Assembly: GCA_002353555.1 (NCBI GenBank) | Contig: DEJO01000051.1 | Location: 27,760 to 48,406, forward strand | Source: Prevotella sp. UBA2746 | GTDB taxonomy: Bacteria > Bacteroidota > Bacteroidia > Bacteroidales > Bacteroidaceae | Direction: 5' to 3' | DNA length: 20,647 nt | Shown: in pieces, positions 1 through 7,651 of the stretch | Position numbering within the stretch: the stretch's first letter is position 1 | Layout of the letters: the number at the start of each line of letters is the position of its first letter | Program-made: the position numbers and the translations under genes | Notes under the pieces: model-generated | What the model was told of the DNA's origin: nothing | Database searches by the model: none | Seen by the model: only the letters and a program-made list of their open reading frames with translations

Positions 1-13
1 CCAAACGGATCAC

Positions 14-44
14 AAAAAAGAGGTCACGAATGACCTCTTTTTTT
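14..44. terminator. Bidirectional intrinsic terminator, first copy
   Basis: The stem AGAGGTCA/TGACCTCT (19-26 and 31-38) closes a CGAA loop. It is flanked by an A-tract on the left and a T-tract on the right, so it could terminate transcription on either strand. Confidence 0.75.
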
Positions 45-135
45 GTTTATCAGGGGGCTCTCACCCAAGGGCTCTTTCAGTCGCTACGCTTTATGAAAGC
101 GTCTTTCAGACGATTACGAGCCCCAAACGGATCAC

Positions 136-165
136 AAAAAAGAGGTCACAAACGACCTCTTTTTT
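136..165. terminator. Bidirectional intrinsic terminator, second copy, 3' of the PL1 gene
   Basis: The stem AGAGGTC/GACCTCT (141-147 and 154-160) has a six-base loop with flanking A and T tracts. It lies about 20 bp past the stop codon of the minus-strand pectate lyase (185-1423), and is the natural terminator for that gene. Confidence 0.8.
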
Positions 166-184
166 GTATAAAACAGCTTTCTCT

Positions 185-1423
185 TTATTTTCCAAGGAAG
201 ACTTTATCGGTAACGACCTTGCCGTCAGACATGGTCTTCTTGCGTAACGTCACGCCACGTCCCTGACCGGGTGCAGCGATGCGACGACCATCGATGGTGA
301 AATACTCCAGGCGCTCAACCTCAGCAGACGTTTCCACTTGCCCTATAGCCGTCGTTGCATTTCCACGGGTGGTGAGCTGCGCCTCCGTCAATGTTGCTCC
401 GCCATACTTCGTCACCGTCTGCTCTACCAGCGTCGGTGCATAGACTTTCACGTCGGAATAGGCACTTGCCGGATTGAAGTGTTCTTCACTACCAGCTGCC
501 ATTTCTATGTCGTCGGCACCCACGCTATTGACGAGTTTGAAGTGGTGTGCCTCCTGCGATATTTCGTTAGGGAACTTCCAGATATTTGCTTTTGCTGCAT
601 CCGATACGAACGCATTGCCTTCTGCATAGATCTTGCTCATGTATCCTACCCCGTAACAATACTTCGTTGCCGTACTGGTATACAGGCAGTTGGCTACATG
701 TACCTTGCCATAGCGCACACGCGGCATACGCTCTACGCAGCCTTCACTCCACCAACAGTTGCTGAACGTCACACGCAGGTGACCGTTGTCGCCCGACATC
801 CCGTCATTGTTGCCTATCAGGTTGGAGAAACGATGGTCATCAGTCTCCTTGCCTCCAGGTATGGGTGGCAGGTTGTAGCCGAACTTACACCAAGTGAAGG
901 TGATGAGGTCCGAGCCCTCCACGATGTCGACATTGCCGTCCATGCCGTCATAGAACTCGCAATGGTCTATCCAGAAGTTGCTACAGTTCTCTAAGCAGAG
1001 GCAGTCGTAGCCTCCGATGTCGAAAGCTCCGCCGCAACTGAAGACGACATTTCGGAAGATGACATTCTTGGCATCTTTGAAGTAAAGCACACCACTATAG
1101 TTGTACTCTTTCTTGGTGTTTTTAGGATTGACCAACTTAGAACCGGGCAGACCGTAGATAGTCAGGTTGCCATCTTTCACATAGAGCCGCTGCTCCATTG
1201 TGATGACTCCACTGAGGTAGATGGTACGCTTACCCGACTGGTTCAGCGCAGCTTTCAGCTCTTTGAAGTTGGTTACCGTCACCTTGTTCTGATCCTGACT
1301 GCCCGTCGTCTTGCCAACGGCAGCCCATCCAATGACATTGTTTGCGTCGTGTTCCGACAAGTCAGCTGCTGAGACAGGAGCCAAAGCAGCCCATGCCAGC
1401 ATGAACATCATCCATTTTTTCAT
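185..1423 (-). CDS. Secreted pectate lyase, PL1 family
   Basis: This is a 412-residue protein with a signal peptide of about 19 residues ending VSA-AD. It should cleave homogalacturonan by beta-elimination in the periplasm or outside the cell. Two PL1 signatures are intact: WIDHCEFYDGMDGNVDI (residues 151-167), which carries Ca2+-binding acidic residues, and RMPRVRYGKVH (232-242), which carries the catalytic and substrate-binding arginines. The parallel beta-helix occupies about residues 28-300. After residue 365 comes a short tail (YFTIDGRRI, then a basic VFLGK end) resembling the degenerate secretion-tail motifs of Prevotella extracellular proteins, so type IX secretion is possible but not proven. 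The gene is divergent from an MFS transporter, has its own -7 element at 1481-1488 and ends at a strong terminator. PL1 assignment is firm; endo or exo mode cannot be told from sequence. Confidence 0.93.
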   Translation of the reverse strand: MKKWMMFMLAWAALAPVSAADLSEHDANNVIGWAAVGKTTGSQDQNKVTVTNFKELKAALNQSGKRTIYLSGVITMEQRLYVKDGNLTIYGLPGSKLVNPKNTKKEYNYSGVLYFKDAKNVIFRNVVFSCGGAFDIGGYDCLCLENCSNFWIDHCEFYDGMDGNVDIVEGSDLITFTWCKFGYNLPPIPGGKETDDHRFSNLIGNNDGMSGDNGHLRVTFSNCWWSEGCVERMPRVRYGKVHVANCLYTSTATKYCYGVGYMSKIYAEGNAFVSDAAKANIWKFPNEISQEAHHFKLVNSVGADDIEMAAGSEEHFNPASAYSDVKVYAPTLVEQTVTKYGGATLTEAQLTTRGNATTAIGQVETSAEVERLEYFTIDGRRIAAPGQGRGVTLRKKTMSDGKVVTDKVFLGK

Positions 1424-1480
1424 TTCTTTTTTGAGTTTTATTCGATTAGTAATCTAAGTAATACATATTGATTTCGACTG

Positions 1481-1488
1481 CAAAGCTA
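1481..1488 (-). promoter_or_regulatory. Bacteroidota -7 promoter element for the PL1 gene
   Basis: On the minus strand this reads TAGCTTTG, matching TAnnTTTG, about 58 bp upstream of the PL1 start. A TTTG that could serve as the -33 element lies at 1513-1516, but the 24-bp gap is longer than the usual 19-21, so the -33 assignment is weak. Confidence 0.6.
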
Positions 1489-1598
1489 AACATTATTTTT
1501 GAAACTCCACATCAAACAAACAAGTTTCTTTTGTTTCTTTTGCGAAAAAAGAATGTTACAAATACTTGCTTTTGGTTCTCTTAATCAAAAAGAAAGTG

Positions 1599-1606
1599 TA
1601 ATTTTG
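1599..1606 (+). promoter_or_regulatory. Bacteroidota -7 promoter element for the MFS gene
   Basis: The sequence TAATTTTG matches TAnnTTTG. Transcription would begin near 1611-1615, which places a possible TTG start at 1611 at or before the transcript end and favours ATG at 1641. A TTTG lies 24 bp upstream (1571-1574). A second match (TATTTTTG, 1494-1501) also exists, so two promoters are possible. Confidence 0.6.
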
Positions 1607-1640
1607 CAGTTTGTTAAGAGCATATCATTACGAAACAAAG

Positions 1641-2840
1641 ATGAAGGAAGCACGTAAGGACAGGTTATGGAACGCTAACTACTGCAAGGTGATGGTGGCA
1701 AACTTCGCCCTCTTCTTTGCATTCTACCTGCTGACACCGCTGCTGCCGCTCTACCTCAGCGAGACGTTTCATGCCACAAAGGATGTCATCGGACTGGTAT
1801 TGTCGGGCTATACCATTACGGCTCTGCTGTTCCGACCGTTCAGCGGCTTCTTCGTCGACTCGTTTCCGCGCAAGCTGGTGCTGATGGCCTGCTACGCCTT
1901 GTTTGCCATCTTCTTTGCCGGATACATCGCTGCCTACACCCTGTTGCTGTTTACCATCGTGCGCACCCTGCATGGCGGACCCTTCGGTGCATTGACGGTA
2001 GCCAACTCCACCGTAGCCATCGACGTGCTGCCGTCGAGCCGCCGCAATGAAGGCATCGGCTACTACGGGCTGAGCAACAACCTGTCGATGGCAACAGCCC
2101 CAACGGTGAGCATCTTCATCTACCGATACACCCACAACTTCCAACTGCTCTTCTGGTTGGCACTGTTGATTGCCTTCATCGGACTCGCCGTCGATGCCAC
2201 GGTGAAGCTCAACCAGCGTGAGATAGCCAAAAACCGTCCAAAACTGTCACTCGACCATTTCTTCCTCGTCAAAGGATGGCTCATCGGTGTCAACATGGTG
2301 GCGTTCGGATTCTGCTTCGGCGTACTGAGCAACTATCTTGCCATCTACAGCAAGGAGACGATGGGAATGACCGACAACACAGGTGTCTACTTCCTGCTAT
2401 GTGCGTTGGGATTGATGCTTTCACGACTACAGGGTGGCAAGGCGCTAAGTCGGGGATTGCTCACCCACAATGCCGGTGGCGGCATGCTCATCTCACTGGT
2501 AGGCTACACCCTTTTCGTTGTCTTTCCCAATGCTTTCGGCTTCTATACCTCAGCCCTGCTCATCGGCTTAGGCAACGGTCACATGTGGCCGGCTTTCCAG
2601 AACATGATGATCAACGTAGCGCACCACAACCAGCGCGGCACCGCCAACTCCACCATCCTCATCGCGTGGGACATCGGCATGGGCTTGGGCGTACTCCTGG
2701 GCGGCATCGTCGCCGAAGACTTCAGCTACGAGGCTGCCTTCTGGACAGTCGCCGTCATCAACGCACTGGGCGTAGCCACATTCTTTGCCTACACCCGCCG
2801 TTTCTTCCTCAGCCACAACCTGAATCCGGAGGTGAAGTGA
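1641..2840 (+). CDS. Major facilitator superfamily transporter
   Basis: This 399-residue integral inner-membrane protein has about 12 hydrophobic segments, the usual MFS size. The motif-A loop between helices 2 and 3 is visible as GFFVDSFPRK (about residues 69-78). It resembles the broad sugar or arabinose efflux-like group of MFS proteins, but the substrate cannot be read from sequence. ATG at 1641 is preferred over a TTG 30 bases upstream, because the promoter -7 element at 1599-1606 would make the TTG leaderless and the ATG gives a 25-30 nt leader. The gene is divergent from a PL1 lyase and convergent with a putative glycosidase. Uptake of galacturonic acid or another pectin product is plausible from context only; an efflux pump is equally consistent. 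Confidence 0.88.
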   Translation: MKEARKDRLWNANYCKVMVANFALFFAFYLLTPLLPLYLSETFHATKDVIGLVLSGYTITALLFRPFSGFFVDSFPRKLVLMACYALFAIFFAGYIAAYTLLLFTIVRTLHGGPFGALTVANSTVAIDVLPSSRRNEGIGYYGLSNNLSMATAPTVSIFIYRYTHNFQLLFWLALLIAFIGLAVDATVKLNQREIAKNRPKLSLDHFFLVKGWLIGVNMVAFGFCFGVLSNYLAIYSKETMGMTDNTGVYFLLCALGLMLSRLQGGKALSRGLLTHNAGGGMLISLVGYTLFVVFPNAFGFYTSALLIGLGNGHMWPAFQNMMINVAHHNQRGTANSTILIAWDIGMGLGVLLGGIVAEDFSYEAAFWTVAVINALGVATFFAYTRRFFLSHNLNPEVK

Positions 2841-2855
2841 GGAGATAAGAAAGGA

Positions 2856-2892
2856 AGTTAAAGAGGAGTTAAAGAGGAGTTAAAGAGGAGTT
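2856..2892. repeat. Three tandem copies of an 11-mer, AGTTAAAGAGG
   Basis: Exact units occupy 2856-2866, 2867-2877 and 2878-2888, followed by a partial AGTT. They lie between the convergent ends of the MFS gene and the DUF5703-type gene. No convincing hairpin terminator was seen in this 98-bp gap. A related 10-mer pair is at 11458-11477 on the opposite strand. Confidence 0.9.
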
Positions 2893-2938
2893 CTTTCCAA
2901 GAAAAGCGACCAAAGATCGAGTGAAAAGGACGATACTA

Positions 2939-5221
2939 TTATGGTTGGAGCATGATGCGGACATCCTTTTGTCGCTGTTTGGGCAGAACAGTATAGGAGA
3001 CTTTTCCATCTTTGAGCGTGGCTTCTACGGTCGTATTCCACGATGCATGCAACTTGAAATGTACATCCCAAGACTTCGGCCAGGCAGGAAAGAGCAACAG
3101 CGTGTCACCCACCTCCTGTAACAACATCTCCTGCAAGCCTATCATACCGCTGCCGCCCCAGTTGTGGTCGGGAGTCCAGTCGTAGCCAGGTCCCCAAAAG
3201 GCTGGAAAGCGGTGTGGACCGTCGGCAAGTTTCTCTGTTGTCAGCCGCATAGCCTCTTCGGTGAGTCCGAGACATGCCGCAAAGATGTTGTCCTGTTTCC
3301 ATCCTATATGCGACCGGAACTGGCGTGCGTATGGGTCGAGCCAATAGGTGTTACGGGCTATCTCCAGACTGTCGCGCCCTACTCCATAGATGCGCCAGGG
3401 GAAGACGGGATAGAGCATGGTCGACTCCACGTTCTGCACCCGCTCCCACAGCCGTGCCGGTGCGATTGTCGTCTTGCCGTCAATCGCCTGCAACGGTATC
3501 TCTGGCAACCGTTTGAGAAACGCCTGACAGAGTGAGTCGCCACCTAAAATATCATCCAAGGTACACGTTACGGTGCGAAGGGCAGCGATGGTCGACGCAG
3601 AATTATAGGCACCCTTGAACGTCTCGCCGCCACTGCCGGGGTAGAGCACGAGCTTTCCGTTGCCATCCAATCGCTTTGCACCTCGCTGGTTGGCAAGATA
3701 CTGATAGTGCTCATCGAAGAAACGCAGGCACGAACGCACAAAAGCAACCTCAGCCACCTGTTGCTGGCTGTTCGTTGTCACGTCGTACCGGATGCCTTGA
3801 TAGCGCATACGCTCCAACATCATCTGGCAGAACTCCAATACCGTGTCCCATTCGTACTCCAGCCACGCATTGCGCTCCATGCCGGGATCGAAACCAGCCG
3901 GCCGTTTCGTACCATATTCGGGATAGCAGGGCAGTCCGTAGTTCTCGATCTGCTCTGTGAAACAACCTCCTTCATGTCCCCAATACTGGCGCGAACGCTC
4001 CTCGGCATTCTGAAGGATGCGCAAGTAGAAGTCGAACTGTGCCTGCATCACATCGAAGTCGCCGCTCTTCAGCATTGACCAATACACGAGCCGCTGGTTC
4101 TGAGCCGTATGGACACCTCCCCCCCAGTTGCGGAAGTCAGGCGAAAGACGGTATTCGTCAGCTGATGCCTTCTTCTCTACCTGTACGTATTCGGGATCGA
4201 AGGTGAAGAGACCGCCATTAAACTTCGTCGGCCATGTGCTGTTGGCGTTGCAACCCAACATATATCGGAACAAAGCATAATTACGGATGAGGGGTGAAGA
4301 GGACTCTATGAAGCTGCGCTGCCAGAAGTCGTTCCACCACTTGCGGGTAAGTTTCTTGTCTTTTTTCCATTGCGTTTCTTGCTGCGTCTGGTCCAGTTGT
4401 GCATGCAAGTCATCGACGGCATTGCTCTGCACCGATGCCAAAGTGATGGTCAGATGATGTTTAGAGGCCGGTTTCTCAGACGCATACGTCCATCCTACAA
4501 AGTCTGTAGAGGCATAACGACCTGTTGTCTTGCCTTTATAAGAAAAGCCTTCGCCCTGCATCCGTCCTCCGAAGGTGAGCCATTTCAACGGATTGTAAAG
4601 TCGGCTCTTCACGCTATCCAACTGTTGTTGATGTACCGTAGCATCAAAAATGGTCTCCTCATGATTGTGGTGCAAGAAGGTGAGCACCCGTGGTGCCGGA
4701 TCGACGAAGTCGCTGACGGTCTTCAAATCCTTGGGCTTGGCAAACTTATAGCTGGTCTGGAAGGCTTCACGCTTGGTCAGCGTGATGTCCTTCGTGCGCC
4801 ACGACTCGTAGGTGACCTCTGCATCGACCTTCTCTTTCTCTACCGCAACCTCCACATGGACGACGGGTTTGAAGACATCAGCCCATATCGACACTGTCTG
4901 CGGACCGTCTGTCACATATACATAGCCGTCTCGAAGACGTAGCACCTGCCGGAAAGATGACTGCTTGAACGGACGCGAGAGATGGATGCGGAAACGTCCC
5001 AGCTTCAACAAGGTGTTGTTGTCGTCGAAACAACCGCTACGAGACAGGTAGAAAAGGATGTCGCCGTCTTCCACCCACACGTTCATGCCTATGTCACCGC
5101 CGCCACATGGCATCGACTCCGACGAGTTCTTGCTCGGTGTCGTCCACGTATAGTCGGCAGGTTGGGCATATACGCCCAACTTGCAACACAACAGCATTAC
5201 AATCATCAACCTCTTAATCAT
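2939..5221 (-). CDS. Secreted putative glycoside hydrolase, DUF5703-like
   Basis: This 760-residue protein has a signal peptide cleaved near VYA-Q (residue 20). An N-terminal beta-sandwich (about 20-270) opens with MPCGGGDIGMNVWVEDGDI, the hallmark of DUF5703-type proteins related in layout to GH95/GH65-like enzymes. A helical region with many Trp and Tyr residues follows (about 290-690), suggesting an (alpha/alpha)6 barrel. Acidic clusters HEGGCFTEQ (from residue 416) and ERNAWLEYEWD (449-459) are candidate active-site segments. A short C-terminal beta-domain closes the chain. The ATG overlaps the upstream GH28 stop by eight bases (ATGATTAA), indicating translational coupling, so it probably acts on the same pectin substrate, perhaps a rhamnogalacturonan or fucosylated side chain. 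Substrate and catalytic residues are inferred. Confidence 0.75.
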   Translation of the reverse strand: MIKRLMIVMLLCCKLGVYAQPADYTWTTPSKNSSESMPCGGGDIGMNVWVEDGDILFYLSRSGCFDDNNTLLKLGRFRIHLSRPFKQSSFRQVLRLRDGYVYVTDGPQTVSIWADVFKPVVHVEVAVEKEKVDAEVTYESWRTKDITLTKREAFQTSYKFAKPKDLKTVSDFVDPAPRVLTFLHHNHEETIFDATVHQQQLDSVKSRLYNPLKWLTFGGRMQGEGFSYKGKTTGRYASTDFVGWTYASEKPASKHHLTITLASVQSNAVDDLHAQLDQTQQETQWKKDKKLTRKWWNDFWQRSFIESSSPLIRNYALFRYMLGCNANSTWPTKFNGGLFTFDPEYVQVEKKASADEYRLSPDFRNWGGGVHTAQNQRLVYWSMLKSGDFDVMQAQFDFYLRILQNAEERSRQYWGHEGGCFTEQIENYGLPCYPEYGTKRPAGFDPGMERNAWLEYEWDTVLEFCQMMLERMRYQGIRYDVTTNSQQQVAEVAFVRSCLRFFDEHYQYLANQRGAKRLDGNGKLVLYPGSGGETFKGAYNSASTIAALRTVTCTLDDILGGDSLCQAFLKRLPEIPLQAIDGKTTIAPARLWERVQNVESTMLYPVFPWRIYGVGRDSLEIARNTYWLDPYARQFRSHIGWKQDNIFAACLGLTEEAMRLTTEKLADGPHRFPAFWGPGYDWTPDHNWGGSGMIGLQEMLLQEVGDTLLLFPAWPKSWDVHFKLHASWNTTVEATLKDGKVSYTVLPKQRQKDVRIMLQP

Positions 5222-6596
5222 GCTCTATCTTGACACGCTTTAAATCGAGTGGCTCACTCTTTCCCTGCAACTTGACGCCATCAGCCTTGACACCTTTGAA
5301 CTTACTGTCATGGACATGAATACCACTTACATTGCAGGCATCTTTTAATCCAATCACATAAATACCATACTTGCTACCCTCGCTGTTGACACGTTTGAGC
5401 CAGACATTGCGCACAATGGGGTTGTGACCACGTCCATACACCTCTTTCGGGTCGTAGTCAAGGTTGATTTTCAAGATACATTCGCCACATTGTCCTACTT
5501 CTATGTCACGTACGAAGACGTTTTCTATCACCCCCCCGCGACAGGAATTGGTTTTGATACGGATGACACGGTCGAGATGTTTACTGTCCATCTCGCAGTC
5601 ATGGACAAACACATTACGGGCACCGCCAGAGATTTCACTGCCCAATACCACGCCACCATGCCCGTCTTCCATCTTGCAGTGGCGCACGATGATGTTCTGC
5701 GAAAGATTGCCAGGCTGCCTGCCATCGACATTCCTGCCACTCTTGATGGCGATGCAGTCGTCACCGGTATGGAAGGTACAGCCCTCTATCAGCACGTCTT
5801 CACATGCCTCCGGGTCACAGCCGTCGCCGTTTGGTCCTTCGTTCCATACCTTCACATGACGCACAATCAGGTTCTTGCACTTCAGCGGATGCAACACCCA
5901 GAAGGGTGAGCGCAACAAGGTGACGCCTTCCACCAACACGTTGCGACACTCATAGAGGTTAATCAACTGGGGACGCAAGCCACAACCCTTGCCATAGATA
6001 CGCTCACCAACTGGAACGCTGTCGTTACATTGCTTCAGCAGACGGTCACGCATGCCATAGCGCTGCGCCTCCATACCTTCGTGCCATCCCCAGCCTTCAT
6101 AGCCGGTCATACCCCACCAGGTCTCCTTCGATCCGTTGCCATCGATGGTGCCACCACCGGTGATAGCGACATCGTGGCACTGGTAGGCATAAATCATCGG
6201 CTGGTAGTTCCAGCAGTCAACACCCTCCCACCGTGTCTTCACCAACGGATAGAGGTCGGTGTCGAAGGCAAAGAGCAGCGTTGCCTCTTTTCTGACCACA
6301 AGGTTGACACGGCTTTGCAGGGTGACAGCCCCCGTCAGCCACGTCCCTTCCGGCACGATGACGCTGCCACCACCAGCCTCAGAACAGGTCGTGATGGCAC
6401 GGTTGATAGCGCGTTGGTTGTCGGCTGCCGATGCCGTCGTGCTGGCACCGAAGTCGGTAATCAGGTACTCACGATTGGGAAATGTAGGTGCGACGATGCG
6501 TTTCTCTATCGCACTATAATCCTTGCCCCACCCTTCTGCCGACGCAGTGGCGGCAAGACAGATGCAGCAAAGCAGCAATAAAAAGTATTTCTTCAT
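5214..6596 (-). CDS. Secreted polygalacturonase, GH28
   Basis: This 460-residue right-handed beta-helix enzyme hydrolyses alpha-1,4-galacturonan. The signal peptide ends near TASA-EG (residue 21). All four GH28 motifs are present: NGD of NGDGCDPEAC (256-258), the DD pair in TGDDCIAIKSGRN (279-280), GHG (312-314) and RIK (346-348). The three catalytic aspartates are therefore D258, D279 and D280. The set fits polygalacturonase rather than rhamnogalacturonan hydrolase, and the GDGCDPEAC form is typical of exo-acting bacterial members, though endo action is not excluded. It starts 13 bp after the sigma-factor stop and overlaps the next gene by eight bases, so the three are almost certainly co-transcribed. 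Confidence 0.92.
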   Translation of the reverse strand: MKKYFLLLLCCICLAATASAEGWGKDYSAIEKRIVAPTFPNREYLITDFGASTTASAADNQRAINRAITTCSEAGGGSVIVPEGTWLTGAVTLQSRVNLVVRKEATLLFAFDTDLYPLVKTRWEGVDCWNYQPMIYAYQCHDVAITGGGTIDGNGSKETWWGMTGYEGWGWHEGMEAQRYGMRDRLLKQCNDSVPVGERIYGKGCGLRPQLINLYECRNVLVEGVTLLRSPFWVLHPLKCKNLIVRHVKVWNEGPNGDGCDPEACEDVLIEGCTFHTGDDCIAIKSGRNVDGRQPGNLSQNIIVRHCKMEDGHGGVVLGSEISGGARNVFVHDCEMDSKHLDRVIRIKTNSCRGGVIENVFVRDIEVGQCGECILKINLDYDPKEVYGRGHNPIVRNVWLKRVNSEGSKYGIYVIGLKDACNVSGIHVHDSKFKGVKADGVKLQGKSEPLDLKRVKIEHD

Positions 6597-6609
6597 AGAC
6601 AGGTGTTTT

Positions 6610-7170
6610 TTATACGGCTACGGCACGCAGGCGCAACATACCGCGATGCACCAAGTTGCGCACGCTGTGGTAGTTCATGTCCATCAGCTGACAAATCTCT
6701 TCATACTTACGCTCTTCTATATAATAAAGCTGGAAAGCCTGGCGCTGGCGCGGAGTGAGGGTCTTCAACAACGTATCCACATATTGACTGCGCCGGTTGA
6801 CGGTCTCCTCGTTCAGGTATTCGCTCTCCACATCGGCTATCGAACGCTTGTAGGGCACATCCTCGATGGCTGTCTCTACCGTAAAGTTGCCATGCCGGAA
6901 CTCGTCGACCAGACGGTTACGCAACGAGATAATCAGGAACGAACTGACTCTGCGGATGCCACTGATGTCCTGCTTGTCCAACAACTTCACAAAGACATCC
7001 TGTATACAGTCCTTGATCAGTTCGGTATCTGTGGTCAGACAGCGACCGTAGTTCAGCATCATCTGAACATACATGTGGTAAATCTGTGTGAAAGCAGACT
7101 TGTTACCTTCCTTATAAGAACGTAACAACTCTATGGCTTCATTATCTTTTCTCGTCAATTCGGGATTCAT
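6610..7170 (-). CDS. ECF-type RNA polymerase sigma factor
   Basis: This 186-residue cytoplasmic sigma-70 family protein has only sigma-2 (about 25-92, with LIKDCIQDVFVKLLDK) and sigma-4 (about 130-182, beginning LTPRQRQAFQLYYIEE with a helix-turn-helix to RGMLRLR). This is the ECF layout and normal ECF length. Bacteroidota ECF factors are usually paired with a membrane FecR anti-sigma factor and a SusC-like transducer. Here the only candidate partner is the 85-residue FecR-N-like protein just upstream. The gene sits inside the pectinase operon, 13 bp before GH28, with its own -7 element at 7200-7207. A role switching the locus on in response to pectin is inferred from position. Confidence 0.9.
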   Translation of the reverse strand: MNPELTRKDNEAIELLRSYKEGNKSAFTQIYHMYVQMMLNYGRCLTTDTELIKDCIQDVFVKLLDKQDISGIRRVSSFLIISLRNRLVDEFRHGNFTVETAIEDVPYKRSIADVESEYLNEETVNRRSQYVDTLLKTLTPRQRQAFQLYYIEERKYEEICQLMDMNYHSVRNLVHRGMLRLRAVAV

Positions 7171-7199
7171 AAGGCAGAGTTATTTGTTAAAAGGCATGG

Positions 7200-7207
7200 C
7201 AAAGATA
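7200..7207 (-). promoter_or_regulatory. Bacteroidota -7 promoter element before the sigma factor
   Basis: On the minus strand this reads TATCTTTG, matching TAnnTTTG, about 30 bp upstream of the sigma-factor ATG. No TTTG is found at the ideal -33 spacing; the nearest is at 7235-7238. It suggests that sigma, GH28 and the DUF5703-type gene form a sub-operon with basal housekeeping expression. Confidence 0.55.
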
Positions 7208-7327
7208 AACAGAAAAACATATTCCATGCCATAACAAATCGGCTAATCTACCCGAATATTTGATATTTTTACACTTTCAAAAAACTTTTGATAATTGTTT
7301 CCGCAAACAGCGACAAACTCACCTCCA

Positions 7328-7585
7328 TCAGACTACCGACAAAGCAGAAGAAATTCGCCTTTTCAATGCTTCCAGTTCTTCTTCCGATAACACGTTTTGC
7401 ATCTCGTCCAAGTGCTGCAAGATATAGGTTGCCTTCTCAATAGCCGTATGCCATTGCGGACGTTCTTGCTCAAAACGCTGCCAATAGCATTGCTGGGTTG
7501 CATCTGAATCCAGTACATACTTCAAGAAGTCTGTGTTCTCCAACAGGCTGACAACATACATATCTATGGTACGTGCGTGTGGCAT
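7328..7585 (-). CDS. Mini anti-sigma factor, FecR N-terminal domain only
   Basis: This 85-residue soluble protein has no signal peptide or membrane segment. The pattern FLKYVLDSD..Q.YWQRF...P.....IEKATYILQHL matches the N-terminal cytoplasmic domain of Bacteroidota FecR anti-sigma factors, which binds the ECF sigma factor. The chain stops after LEALKRRIS, just where full-length FecR proteins enter their transmembrane helix; the usual family length is about 300-400 residues. No FecR periplasmic domain is found in any frame of the following 157 bp before the sigma gene. It lies 66 bp after the beta-helix/TIM-barrel gene. It is either a working free anti-sigma domain or the remnant of a truncated one. 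The domain assignment rests on motif recognition alone. Confidence 0.65.
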   Translation of the reverse strand: MPHARTIDMYVVSLLENTDFLKYVLDSDATQQCYWQRFEQERPQWHTAIEKATYILQHLDEMQNVLSEEELEALKRRISSALSVV

Positions 7586-7651
7586 CTGATTTGTTTCATT
7601 TACTATAAAAAAGACGAATACTGCGGTGTTTTGTCACGACAAACGAGACGG

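Larger units (their letters stand above)
1..170. repeat. Direct repeat carrying two near-identical terminator hairpins
   Basis: Bases 1-27 recur exactly at 123-149, a period of 122 bp, and each copy opens an A-tract/hairpin/T-tract. The copies differ only in the loops and the bases just after. Between them lie small stems (CGCTTT/AAAGCG at 87-92 and 96-101; CGTCT/AGACG at 100-104 and 108-112). A wider GGGGCTC/GAGCCCC pair encloses them (54-60 and 118-124). The window starts inside the first copy, so more units may lie to the left. Confidence 0.8.

Noticed and set aside
1..170. CRISPR-like direct repeat
   Set aside because: There are only two copies, spaced 122 bp apart; each is a terminator hairpin, and no cas genes are present.
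1611..1640. TTG start giving ten extra residues on the MFS protein
   Set aside because: The -7 element at 1599-1606 puts the transcript start at or after the TTG; the ATG at 1641 has a normal leader.
2889..2938. Terminator between the convergent MFS and DUF5703-type genes
   Set aside because: No stem of useful length followed by a T run was found on either strand.
7171..7327. Remainder of a FecR gene in a shifted frame after the mini anti-sigma stop
   Set aside because: The 157-bp gap offers only a 19-codon frame (MEVSLSLFAETI...) with no convincing membrane helix or FecR domain, so a simple frameshift does not restore one.
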